The translations under genes were made by a program, and so were the position numbers. The notes under the pieces were generated by a model. It saw only the letters and a program-made list of their open reading frames with translations. It searched no databases and had not been told where the DNA came from. Positions 17,538 to 25,913 of a stretch of DNA of 38,252 bases are shown piece after piece. How positions within the stretch are numbered: the stretch's first letter is position 1; each line of letters starts with the position of its first letter. Location: the NCBI GenBank assembly GCA_020630335.1, contig JAHDBN010000021.1:1-38252 (forward strand), in the 5' to 3' direction. The stretch is from Bacteriovoracaceae bacterium. Lineage in GTDB: Bacteria > Bdellovibrionota > Bacteriovoracia > Bacteriovoracales > Bacteriovoracaceae.

Positions 17538-17944
17538 GTGAAAGAATATTTCTTGCTTAAATATAATAATTCAGCACTTGTTTTGATAGAGTAACTTGGA
17601 AATTTATTACATCTTGCTCTGTTGCAATCCCAATATTCATGAGTTTCTTGAAGTACATTTAATTTAGGTGAGACTCTAGATGTTGCTTGAAACAAGTTAA
17701 ATTTGTATAACTCTACAAATGTATAATACGAACTACCTGGTATGTTTTTAAGTTCACCGAATCCTTTAAAGTGATCTAAAACTTTACCAGTTTTAAAGTC
17801 TAATAGCTTCAAGCTTGCATCAAAATATTCGTCAAAATTTGAGTTTTTAATTGAAAATTCAATATCAAAAGGGGCGTCTCCTTCACATTGATATTCCTTA
17901 GCAAAGCTGATTTGGGTTAAAAGTAGTAAAAGTAAAAGTTTCAT
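17522..17944 (-). CDS. Secreted protein of unknown function
   Basis: A 140-aa protein with signal peptide MKLLLLLLLTQISFA (cleavage about residue 15-16) and a mature part with four cysteines in EYQC, WDC, ARC and FTC, which could form two disulfides. No family is recognised. An AAAGGAG ribosome site precedes the ATG. It is the first gene of a two-gene unit with the diheme cytochrome and is divergent from the LysR gene. Confidence 0.65.
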   Translation of the reverse strand: MKLLLLLLLTQISFAKEYQCEGDAPFDIEFSIKNSNFDEYFDASLKLLDFKTGKVLDHFKGFGELKNIPGSSYYTFVELYKFNLFQATSRVSPKLNVLQETHEYWDCNRARCNKFPSYSIKTSAELLYLSKKYSFTCKSL

Positions 17945-18002
17945 AATTTCTCCTTTGGTTAGTTAAGGATTAGAAAATACATAGGATGATAGTATTTGAT
18001 AA

Positions 18003-18017
18003 ATTAATAAGCTTAAT
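18003..18017. promoter_or_regulatory. Possible LysR-type operator
   Basis: ATTAATAAGCTTAAT is an interrupted dyad (ATTAA/TTAAT) with the T-N11-A shape of LysR-family sites. It lies 19 bases before the lysR ATG, in the 92-bp divergent spacer. In such AT-rich DNA this could be chance. Confidence 0.25.
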
Positions 18018-18036
18018 GTATTTATTAATTTAATTT

Positions 18037-18864
18037 ATGGATACTGGGTCGTTTAAAGCATTTATCTCTATTGTAGAGCATGGGTCTATGAGTAAGGCAG
18101 CTATTAATATAGGTCTTACTCAACCTGCTTTGTCTCTGAAAATTTCTAGAATTGAGGAGAATTTGAAAACCTCTCTATTTATCAGGAAAAACAAAAAACT
18201 GTTTTTGACTCCTGCCGGGGAAGATTTTTTAATTTTTTCTAGATCTATGATTAATCAATATGAAAATTTCTTATCTGAGTATGATCAGTTTCAAAATGAG
18301 CTCTCCGGAAGGTATAGAATTGCAGGTTTTTCATCGATAATGAGATCTTTACTAATTCCTGGACTGAAAAATTTAATGCTTAAAAATCCAAAGATAAACT
18401 TAGAGTTTAATTCTTTTGAAGTTGTAGATCTAGTTGATGTTTTGAAAAGCTCAAGAGCAGATATAATTGTTCTTGATTATCATCCTAATTTAAATAAGGT
18501 AGAAGAAGTTGTGATAGGAGAAGAAGAATATGTTGAGATAGTTAGCTCGAAGCATAAAAAGGTGGAAGATATATATTTTGATCATGGGGCACACGATAAT
18601 GCGACTGAGAGTTTTTTTAATTTTCAGGGAATGAGTTTCAATAAAAAGCGTGGTTTTATGGGTGACGTTTATGGAATTTTGGACGCAGTTGAATATGGCC
18701 TAGGAAAAGCAATTATGTCTAAACATCTTGTTGAAAATAATAAGAAGTTCAAAATTATCAGGCATAAAAATAAATACAAAAGACCTTTGGTTATGTGTTA
18801 TTTAAAACAAGACTATTACAGTCCATTACATCATAAAATCCTAGAATCATTAGTAGAAATTTAA
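18037..18864 (+). CDS. LysR-family transcriptional regulator
   Basis: A 275-aa protein with the N-terminal winged helix-turn-helix (about 1-60): FKAFISIVEHGSMSKAAINI, GLTQPALSLKISRIEENLKT and LTPAGEDFL are diagnostic. The C-terminal effector domain (about 90-275) is less conserved. Family members usually control a divergent neighbour, which here is the secreted protein/diheme cytochrome pair, so that is the most likely target (inference). Length is slightly short of the usual 290-300 aa. Confidence 0.87.
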   Translation: MDTGSFKAFISIVEHGSMSKAAINIGLTQPALSLKISRIEENLKTSLFIRKNKKLFLTPAGEDFLIFSRSMINQYENFLSEYDQFQNELSGRYRIAGFSSIMRSLLIPGLKNLMLKNPKINLEFNSFEVVDLVDVLKSSRADIIVLDYHPNLNKVEEVVIGEEEYVEIVSSKHKKVEDIYFDHGAHDNATESFFNFQGMSFNKKRGFMGDVYGILDAVEYGLGKAIMSKHLVENNKKFKIIRHKNKYKRPLVMCYLKQDYYSPLHHKILESLVEI

Positions 18865-18917
18865 TCCATTCTGAGATTGAAAATATAAAATTGATATAAT
18901 TACCCAAGAGGTAATTT

Positions 18918-19703
18918 ATGAAAATTTTAATAATATCACTAATTCTTTTATTTGTTTCTTGTAAGGAATCAGATTTAAATAGTTCTGCTAGTTCTGAAAA
19001 TGTCAGAAAAACGGATCCTACTTTTGAGAGTCGGGTAGATGAGATCCCACATAATGTTAGTGTAATGTTTGAACCTGAAAATTATTCAACACATATCAAG
19101 CTCTTTGAAGTTCCTGATGGATATACATACCTAGCAGTAAGTGATTTTGAATATGGAGATATTAATTACATAAAAGATGAGAATGAAGTATTTCTTAAAT
19201 TAAGAAATCACGATGATCTGGAAGATGTAACTCATAACTCTATGATCAAAATATTTTTTGGAAATGGTATTAAATATAGAATTATTAATTTAGGAGTTAG
19301 TTTTTCTGTGATGAAGCATAACCATGGGCCATCAACTGCTGATCAAGAATATCATTGGATGAAAGAAGATAATAATTTAATTACACTTGATACAGGTACT
19401 AATGAGTTAGATGATGAAAATGAATTATCATTTAGTACATCTTTCAAGCTTACTAGCTTAGAGGGCTTAGATTTTTCTACAACAGAAGTTAGTGATAAGG
19501 CATCTTTTGATAGCTGCATAAGTGAAAATAGAGAGGTTGAAAATAGTACAGAAGAAGAGAGATGGATCACTTGTACTGGTGTCTATGAGTGGGATAGTGC
19601 TGAACAAAATTCGCCTAAAATCTTTATTAAGGTTAAAGATAGCCTAGATGTAGAAAAAACCTTATTGGTAATGATTCACTTTCTTGATCCAGAGAATTTA
19701 TAA
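18918..19703 (+). CDS. Lipoprotein of unknown function with a His-rich motif
   Basis: A 261-aa protein with an unmistakable lipobox (FVSC, Cys 15). The mature protein is acidic and probably beta-rich. It contains MKHNHGPSTADQEYHW (around 134-149) with three histidines that could bind a metal, and two further cysteines around 195 and 215. An AAGAGG ribosome site is present. Its stop overlaps the start of the choice-of-anchor-B gene (TAATG), so the two are almost certainly made together and may act as a pair on the cell envelope. Confidence 0.65.
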   Translation: MKILIISLILLFVSCKESDLNSSASSENVRKTDPTFESRVDEIPHNVSVMFEPENYSTHIKLFEVPDGYTYLAVSDFEYGDINYIKDENEVFLKLRNHDDLEDVTHNSMIKIFFGNGIKYRIINLGVSFSVMKHNHGPSTADQEYHWMKEDNNLITLDTGTNELDDENELSFSTSFKLTSLEGLDFSTTEVSDKASFDSCISENREVENSTEEERWITCTGVYEWDSAEQNSPKIFIKVKDSLDVEKTLLVMIHFLDPENL

Positions 19704-21187
19704 TGAAAAAACTTTTAATTATATTACTATTAATTTCTTGTTCAGCTGAATTCAGATCTTCTTTGTTAGATAAAGGATTGAGCACAAGAGAACCTTCATC
19801 GGATACAACTACAACTACTGATACAACTACAACTACAGCCAGTGAGCAAACATACAGCTTGAACTTGGTTAAGAAATTAGATCTGAGAACCTCAGGGACA
19901 GCAGCTAGGATACAAAGAGGAGTATGTGTAAATGATATCTGGGGATGGAAAGATCCAGAAACTCAAAAAGAATACGCTTTAGTAGGATTAATTAACAAAA
20001 CAGCTATAGTAGATGTTTCAGATAGAGAAAACCCGAAACATCTAGTTGATATAATAACTGAGGATGGGCCATTAACTTCAGCCTTGGGAAGCCCAAATGT
20101 TTGGAGAGATATCAAAGTTATAAAAGATCATGCAGTTATAGTTGCAGAACAAAGTAATCATGGGATGCAAGTTTTTGATTTGAAAAGATTAAGAGGGTTA
20201 GATGGTAGCAGTGTAGTGTCTATGGATCCCGATGTGGTTTATAATGGTTTTGGAAATGCTCATAACGTAGTTGTTAATGAAGAATCTGGATTTGCTTATG
20301 GAGTAGGCTCTATTCAATCAAGTGGAGGTAAGAATCCTTGTGATTTCAGTCTTCATGCCGTAAATATGAATAATCCAAAAGAACCTTCTTTTGCAGGGTG
20401 TATTTCTGCAAATATTGCTTCTGGTGGTTCTCAACAAGAAATTAATGAAAATTTAAAACTTTCAGAAAATCCAACTTTTGCAGAATGTACAGCAAGGGAT
20501 TTGGAAAGTGATTCTAATAATAATGGGCCAATGGCTGAACATGATGAAAATGATGCTTGTGGAAAATTTTATACTCATGATTCTCAATGTTTAATTTATA
20601 ACGGACCTGATGAAGATCATAAAGGAAAAGAAATCTGTGTTGTTTCAAACGGACCTATAAATGTTGGAGCATCTAGTAGCTCTGAACCTCATGACTATCA
20701 TTTTATAGATGTTAGTGATAAATCAAGCCCTAAGCTTTTATCAACTTATAAAATTTCAAGTAATGCTGGGTATGCTCATCAAGGTTGGTTTGATGATAAA
20801 CATGAATTCTTTTTTGCCAATGATGAATTAGATGAAATGAATCATGGAATAAAAACAAGAACTATTATTATTGATGCAAGAGATTTAGATAATGTAAAAG
20901 AGCATATGTTTTTTTCTCACAAATCGAATGCAATAGATCACAATCTCTATATAAAAGATAACAGGATGTATAATTCTAATTATACATCTGGCCTTTGGGT
21001 TTATGATGTATCTGATGTTGAGAATAAAAATATTATTGAGTTAGCAAATCATGATACTAATCCTGGAAATGATTCTGCAGAATTCAAAGGAGTATGGTCT
21101 AATTATCCTTACTTTGAATCAGGTACAATTATTGCTACACATATAGAAAGTTGTGAATTGCTAATTTTTGAAGAAAGTATTGATTAG
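19703..21187 (+). CDS. Choice-of-anchor-B family lipoprotein
   Basis: A 494-aa protein with lipobox LISC (Cys 13), a threonine-rich linker (about 34-46), then a beta-propeller-like region. CVNDIWGWKDPETQKEYALV, AIVDVSDRENPKHL and later YHFIDVSDKSSPKLL are LVIVD-type repeat features of proteins annotated as choice-of-anchor B. These are surface or periplasmic proteins of unknown activity. A cysteine-containing insertion (about 210-310) interrupts the repeats. Translation is coupled to the preceding lipoprotein. Confidence 0.75.
   Translation: MKKLLIILLLISCSAEFRSSLLDKGLSTREPSSDTTTTTDTTTTTASEQTYSLNLVKKLDLRTSGTAARIQRGVCVNDIWGWKDPETQKEYALVGLINKTAIVDVSDRENPKHLVDIITEDGPLTSALGSPNVWRDIKVIKDHAVIVAEQSNHGMQVFDLKRLRGLDGSSVVSMDPDVVYNGFGNAHNVVVNEESGFAYGVGSIQSSGGKNPCDFSLHAVNMNNPKEPSFAGCISANIASGGSQQEINENLKLSENPTFAECTARDLESDSNNNGPMAEHDENDACGKFYTHDSQCLIYNGPDEDHKGKEICVVSNGPINVGASSSSEPHDYHFIDVSDKSSPKLLSTYKISSNAGYAHQGWFDDKHEFFFANDELDEMNHGIKTRTIIIDARDLDNVKEHMFFSHKSNAIDHNLYIKDNRMYNSNYTSGLWVYDVSDVENKNIIELANHDTNPGNDSAEFKGVWSNYPYFESGTIIATHIESCELLIFEESID
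19802..19837 (+). repeat. Two tandem 18-bp repeats (Thr-rich linker)
   Basis: GATACAACTACAACTACT is followed directly by a copy that differs only at the last base. It encodes D-TTTTT twice in the linker after the lipid anchor. The unit is a multiple of three, so copy-number change would alter linker length and not reading frame. Confidence 0.8.
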
Positions 21188-21192
21188 TTTAT

Positions 21193-21420
21193 TTACTTGT
21201 CATCTTTTTTAGGAGCATATTTAGGTTGAACCATTTCACCACCCTCATCAAAATTCACAGGAACACCTCGAATCATACAACTTTTAGAGTAATCTGAAAA
21301 AACAGATCCATCTTCACATTTATTACAATCAGGGTAATTAATTGCTTTGTTAGTACAATCTTTTTTTGAGTCTTGGCATGAGTAGAGTATTGCTGAAATA
21401 AGTATTAATAATTTTAACAT
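21193..21420 (-). CDS. Small cysteine-containing lipoprotein
   Basis: A 75-aa protein with lipobox LYSC (Cys 15). The mature part is short, with CTNKAINYPDCNKCEDGS and SKSCMIRG resembling a small disulfide knot, and a lysine/aspartate tail. No family is recognised. It converges with the choice-of-anchor-B gene, with 5 bases between the stops. Confidence 0.6.
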   Translation of the reverse strand: MLKLLILISAILYSCQDSKKDCTNKAINYPDCNKCEDGSVFSDYSKSCMIRGVPVNFDEGGEMVQPKYAPKKDDK

Positions 21421-21461
21421 AATAAATCCTTTAAGTTATTTGATCATAAATCTTCAAAATA

Positions 21462-22517
21462 TTAAATACTTTCTCCGTGAAATTTTTCCCATTCACTAGA
21501 AATTTGATGATCTAGAAAGCTTGGAATAGTTGTTACTCCAGAGTGTAAATCAAAATGAGTAAGAATTTCAGCAGAAAGATTATGAAAGTAGAAAATAGGA
21601 TCTATGTATTTCATTAATGTTGGTTTATCTATTGCAAAATTAATAGGTGCTTTGTCTGCTAAAGCGGCTACTTTGGGAATATTTTCACCAAACTCATCAC
21701 CGCCACCCATATTTGCAAGTATCTTTCCAATAAAAGCACTGACATCATATTTTTCAGAAATAATATTATTTCTTCCTGTTGCAGTTATTATTGCAAAAGA
21801 ATTTTTAGCACATTCATTTACTTCTTGAACACTATTTCCATTAATAGTTTTACAGCCCATTGTTTCAGCTAGTGATATTCTAGAAGGATCTATTTCGACT
21901 ATAGTAACAATTGCTTTGGCATCTAATAAGCGTCTTGTTATCCCCTGGCCAACTTTACCAAATCCAAAAATAGTAAAAGGTTTTTCAGATAAATCATTTA
22001 AACTAGTTAGCTCTTTAAATGCCCTGAAGAAACCTTCACTTGTTCCTAGTACGGTTTCTATTTTTTTCGTTCTACTAAAATCAATATCAATAACGGGATA
22101 AGCTAGATCTTTTGAATCTCGATACTTTAAAGCACCTGTTCTTGTAAGTTCTACAGTTCCTATTCTGGGAGTAATTTTTCCTAAAAATTCTGCAGAGCAA
22201 TCTAATATAATATCATAATTATTCTTAATATTATCATGATCAAGTTCAACATGAATCCCAGCATCTTCTAAAACTTTTTTGGCCTTCATTTCAGGTGGAA
22301 TGATACTAACATTTGTAATAGTTAACTCAGCGCCACTTGAAGCTAAAACTTCAACTTTTTTTAAAGTTTCGAATGTGAGAGGAATATTTTGTAATATTTT
22401 AATACCTTTAAGAGGTTTATTTATTTGAAAATGCTCTAATTGTTGATTTAGAAAATAGTTATCATTAGGTTCAAATAAAGAATCTAGTAAACTAAAAGAA
22501 GATAAATTGTAATTCAT
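21462..22517 (-). CDS. S-adenosylhomocysteine hydrolase-like NAD-binding protein
   Basis: A 351-aa protein related to adenosylhomocysteinase. A Rossmann motif FTIFGFGKVGQGITRRLLDA occurs around 180-200, followed by VEIDPSRISLAETMGC and the ANMGGGDEFGENIP region that resembles the ANIGHFDNEID of true enzymes. It is about 80 residues shorter than adenosylhomocysteinase, and the HxTxxT substrate motif and C-terminal PxHxLDExVA signature are not visible. Full hydrolase activity is therefore doubtful. It may be a regulatory or related dehydrogenase-type protein. Confidence 0.7.
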   Translation of the reverse strand: MNYNLSSFSLLDSLFEPNDNYFLNQQLEHFQINKPLKGIKILQNIPLTFETLKKVEVLASSGAELTITNVSIIPPEMKAKKVLEDAGIHVELDHDNIKNNYDIILDCSAEFLGKITPRIGTVELTRTGALKYRDSKDLAYPVIDIDFSRTKKIETVLGTSEGFFRAFKELTSLNDLSEKPFTIFGFGKVGQGITRRLLDAKAIVTIVEIDPSRISLAETMGCKTINGNSVQEVNECAKNSFAIITATGRNNIISEKYDVSAFIGKILANMGGGDEFGENIPKVAALADKAPINFAIDKPTLMKYIDPIFYFHNLSAEILTHFDLHSGVTTIPSFLDHQISSEWEKFHGESI

Positions 22518-22555
22518 ATATTAAACTATAATCAATTTTAGATGTTGAGGACATA

Positions 22556-23980
22556 GTGATTTTTAAAGATAAATTCATACTAATTTTGTCAGGATTAAGC
22601 TTAATGCTTTTTTCTCAGGAAATTAAAAGAGACGATCTTATCTATAAATATTCTAGAAGTGTTGTTAAGAAAGGCAAAAATATTGTTCCAAATGAAATTG
22701 TAATAAATAAAAATAACAAAAAAAAAGAAGAAGATTTAATTTTCTTTAATTATAAAAAAACTGAAACTGGAGCGGCGCCAGAGGTTGATCAAATAATTAA
22801 GGAGATTTCTAAAGATAGAAAGTATAAATACAAAGAAAATGCTTTTATTGATATTGAAGTGGAAAAAATAAATATTAAAAACTCAAAAAAAGATATTTTA
22901 AAATATTATTTTGCAGAAAGTTTAGATTCTAGTAGCACCTATGATTCAAAAAATAATGGAAAACTATCAATAGGTTTTATGTTGAATGCAAATGAATCAA
23001 AAAGAATTTTAGAAATTAAATCAGTAGACACGGCTCCAGTTTTAATAAATATAAATATAGAAAAAAAGAAAAAAATAAAATATAAGATTCCTTCATTTGA
23101 TATAAATAGTTTGAAAGTATTTTTAGAAAAAAGAAAAATTCATTACAGTGATGGTTATTTACTTTTAGATTTAGGAATAGTTAAAGCGAAAAGTATAAAA
23201 TCTTTAAAGAAAGAGAAATGTAAATACTATTTTGATTCTAAATATAGATTACAAAAAAATATAAAAAATGCCAGATATGTGTTTTTATGCTTATCAAATG
23301 GAATCAGGACAGTTGAAATTTTAGAGAATAATAAGAGTTATTTTTTAAATTATTTTATTAAAGAAGAAACAGTAACTTTTGAGAAGTTGAAACCAAAGAA
23401 ACAAAATACCATCTTAGTGCTAGAGAGAGAAGATGGGAGCATTGTTGATGTGGAAGAGGAAAGCTTTCTAAATGTAACTAATAGAAAAAAACCCATAAAG
23501 AAAAGTCTAAACGCTTACTCTTTTGAGAATATGATGATTTTTAAGCAAATAAAAAATATGTTTTATATGAATAAAGGTGGAAAAAGAGTAAAAATAAAAT
23601 CTGGCAATCAAAGCTTAAAGAAAATATCACTTACATCAGAAGTAAATATTAAAAAAATTTTAAAAGCATTAGATGCAAAGTGGAATAATTTGAGTTGCTT
23701 GATTGAGATTGATGCAAAAGAAGATTTAGAATATATCGAATATGGGTTAATAGGAAAGAGATCAAGAGAGGTTGATAACCCTGACATAGAAGAACTGGAT
23801 GCAGATTTTATAGTTAAAAATAAGAGATCAATAGGAAAAGATATTACAAGAAGCACAAAAAAAATATATTACTATTTTGAAGCTCTTGGCCTTTTAAGTT
23901 TAAAATTAAATTATAAAAACAAAAGCTCTGATTATATGAATGTTAATTGCTTGAATGAATACGTAATAGAGCAATTCTAG
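22556..23980 (+). CDS. Lysine-rich secreted protein of unknown function
   Basis: A 474-aa frame starting GTG at 22556 with GAGG upstream. The N-terminus (KDKFILILSGLSLMLFSQ) looks like a signal peptide with cleavage near 20. The mature protein is extremely rich in Lys, Asn and Ile, without recognisable repeats or catalytic motifs. It is divergent from the SAH-hydrolase-like gene (38-bp spacer) and precedes ligA by 34 bases. I do not recognise a family. Length and open-frame quality support a real gene. Confidence 0.6.
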   Translation: MIFKDKFILILSGLSLMLFSQEIKRDDLIYKYSRSVVKKGKNIVPNEIVINKNNKKKEEDLIFFNYKKTETGAAPEVDQIIKEISKDRKYKYKENAFIDIEVEKINIKNSKKDILKYYFAESLDSSSTYDSKNNGKLSIGFMLNANESKRILEIKSVDTAPVLININIEKKKKIKYKIPSFDINSLKVFLEKRKIHYSDGYLLLDLGIVKAKSIKSLKKEKCKYYFDSKYRLQKNIKNARYVFLCLSNGIRTVEILENNKSYFLNYFIKEETVTFEKLKPKKQNTILVLEREDGSIVDVEEESFLNVTNRKKPIKKSLNAYSFENMMIFKQIKNMFYMNKGGKRVKIKSGNQSLKKISLTSEVNIKKILKALDAKWNNLSCLIEIDAKEDLEYIEYGLIGKRSREVDNPDIEELDADFIVKNKRSIGKDITRSTKKIYYYFEALGLLSLKLNYKNKSSDYMNVNCLNEYVIEQF

Positions 23981-24014
23981 CGTAAGGATAGAGAATTTGT
24001 TATAAATATTCTAA

Positions 24015-25913
24015 ATGAGTATTAAGGAAATAAAGAAATTAGAAAAAAAGATTCTTGAAAACAAAGAGCTTTATTATAAAGGTAAAGCGAAAATTTCAGA
24101 TGTAGAATATGATGCTTTAGAAGAAAGTTTAAGAAAAATAGATCCACTCAATCCAGTGCTGACACTTGTTGGCCATAAAGTTAAAAATTCTAAAAAAATT
24201 AAGCATGCTAAAAAAATGTTATCTCTAGATAAGTCTTATGAAATTAAGGATCTAATTAAATGGAAAAAAAATGAAGATTTAGTTGTTACTCATAAAATCG
24301 ATGGATCGAGCTGCTCTCTAGCTTATAAAGATGGTAAATTAGATATTGCAAAAACGAGAGGAGATGGTTTGTTTGGCGAAGATATTCTAAACAAAGCTTT
24401 ATTTATCGAAAATATTCCAAAAAGTATTGATAGCAAAGAGGAGATAGAGGTAAGAGGAGAGATTTTCTGTACGAATAATTCTTTTTTGGATTTAAAAAAT
24501 GAAATGCTCTCATCTGGAATGGATGCTCCTAGCTCTCAAAGAAATATAGTTGCTGGAATTTTAGGTAGAAAGGAAAATTTTTATCTTGCTAAGTATTTAA
24601 GTTTTTATGCTTTTGAAGTGATAAAAGAAATCAAAGAAAAAAATGAAATTCAAAACCTTGAATTTTTAAAAAAAATAAATTTTAAAACACCAGATTTTTT
24701 TAAAGTACAAACCAAAAATGAAATTGAAAAAGTGATTAATGATTATAAAGAATTTAATATTAATGGTGAGTATTTAGTAGATGGGTTGGTTTTTACTATT
24801 AATGATTGTTCTAAACATGATGAGCTTGGAGAAACTGCTCATCATCCTAAATACAAGATGGCGTTTAAAATTCAAGGTGAAATTAAAAATAGTGAGATAG
24901 AAGATATTTTGTGGAATGTAAGTAGAAATGGAATTTTAACACCGGTTGCAAAGATTAAACCTGTTGATTTAAGTGGAGCAATAATTACAAATGTAACGCT
25001 TCATAATTATGGATTAGTTTTAAAAAATAAAATAAAAAAAGGTGATATTATAGAAATAGTGAGATCAGGGGAAGTAATTCCAAAGTATCTCAAAACAATT
25101 AAATCTTCTAAGAATAAATTAAATTTTCCTAAAGTGTGTCCAAGTTGCAATGAAGAAGTTGTAATCGAAGATATTAGATTGATTTGTAATAATAAAAAAT
25201 GTATTTCTCAGGTTATTCATAGTCTTAATTATTTTGTTAAAAAAATAGGAATAGATGATTTAAGTGAGAAGCGAATAGAAGAGATGCTCTCAAAAAAAGT
25301 AATTTCAACTATTCCAGATCTGTATAAATTAAAAAAGAAAGATTTTTTAACGTTAGATAAGGTTAAAGAAAAGTTATCGGATAAATTGTATATGAATATA
25401 CAAAATTCAAAAAACACTACTCTTGTTAAATTTATATCTTCTCTTGGTTTAACTGGTGGAGCTGAAAATACGTGTCAAAAGATAGTAGATGCTGGTTACA
25501 ACTCTGTAGAAAAGATATTGGAGATAAGAAAAGAAGATTTAATAGAGTTAGAGGGGTTTGCTGAGAAATCATCAGAGAGCTTTGTGAATTCTTTAGGGGC
25601 CAATAAGCCTTTGATTACAAGGTTATTAGAGTATGATTTTGTTTTTGAGAAAATAGAAGAGAAGAAAACATATCTTGAGGGGATTAATTTCTGTATAACA
25701 GGAAAATTAGAAAAACCTCGTTCTGAAATCGAAAAAAATATTAAAATGGCAGGTGGAAAAGTCTCTAAATCTGTAAGTTCTAAAACCAATATACTTGTTT
25801 GTAATGAAATGAATTCAAATTCAAGTAAGTTTAAAAAGGCAAAGGAGCTTGGGATTGAAATTATTACAGAAAAAGATTTGGAAGAGAAAATAAGAAATGA
25901 GGATGTCTTATGA
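24015..25913 (+). CDS. ligA: NAD-dependent DNA ligase LigA
   Basis: Seals nicks in replication and repair using NAD+. The 632-aa protein has an Ia-type N-terminus (YYKGKAKISDVEYDAL), the adenylation site HKIDG with active Lys 94, an OB fold, a four-cysteine zinc finger (about 375-396: CPSC and a later CNNKKC), helix-hairpin-helix motifs (about 470-540), and a C-terminal BRCT domain (about 550-630) starting YLEGINFCITGKLEK. It is slightly shorter than the typical 670 aa but complete. The end overlaps radA by 17 bases. Confidence 0.96.
   Translation: MSIKEIKKLEKKILENKELYYKGKAKISDVEYDALEESLRKIDPLNPVLTLVGHKVKNSKKIKHAKKMLSLDKSYEIKDLIKWKKNEDLVVTHKIDGSSCSLAYKDGKLDIAKTRGDGLFGEDILNKALFIENIPKSIDSKEEIEVRGEIFCTNNSFLDLKNEMLSSGMDAPSSQRNIVAGILGRKENFYLAKYLSFYAFEVIKEIKEKNEIQNLEFLKKINFKTPDFFKVQTKNEIEKVINDYKEFNINGEYLVDGLVFTINDCSKHDELGETAHHPKYKMAFKIQGEIKNSEIEDILWNVSRNGILTPVAKIKPVDLSGAIITNVTLHNYGLVLKNKIKKGDIIEIVRSGEVIPKYLKTIKSSKNKLNFPKVCPSCNEEVVIEDIRLICNNKKCISQVIHSLNYFVKKIGIDDLSEKRIEEMLSKKVISTIPDLYKLKKKDFLTLDKVKEKLSDKLYMNIQNSKNTTLVKFISSLGLTGGAENTCQKIVDAGYNSVEKILEIRKEDLIELEGFAEKSSESFVNSLGANKPLITRLLEYDFVFEKIEEKKTYLEGINFCITGKLEKPRSEIEKNIKMAGGKVSKSVSSKTNILVCNEMNSNSSKFKKAKELGIEIITEKDLEEKIRNEDVL

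Noticed and set aside
19802-19837. Tandem repeat as a phase-variation switch
   Set aside because: The unit is 18 bases, a multiple of three, so copy changes would not alter the frame.
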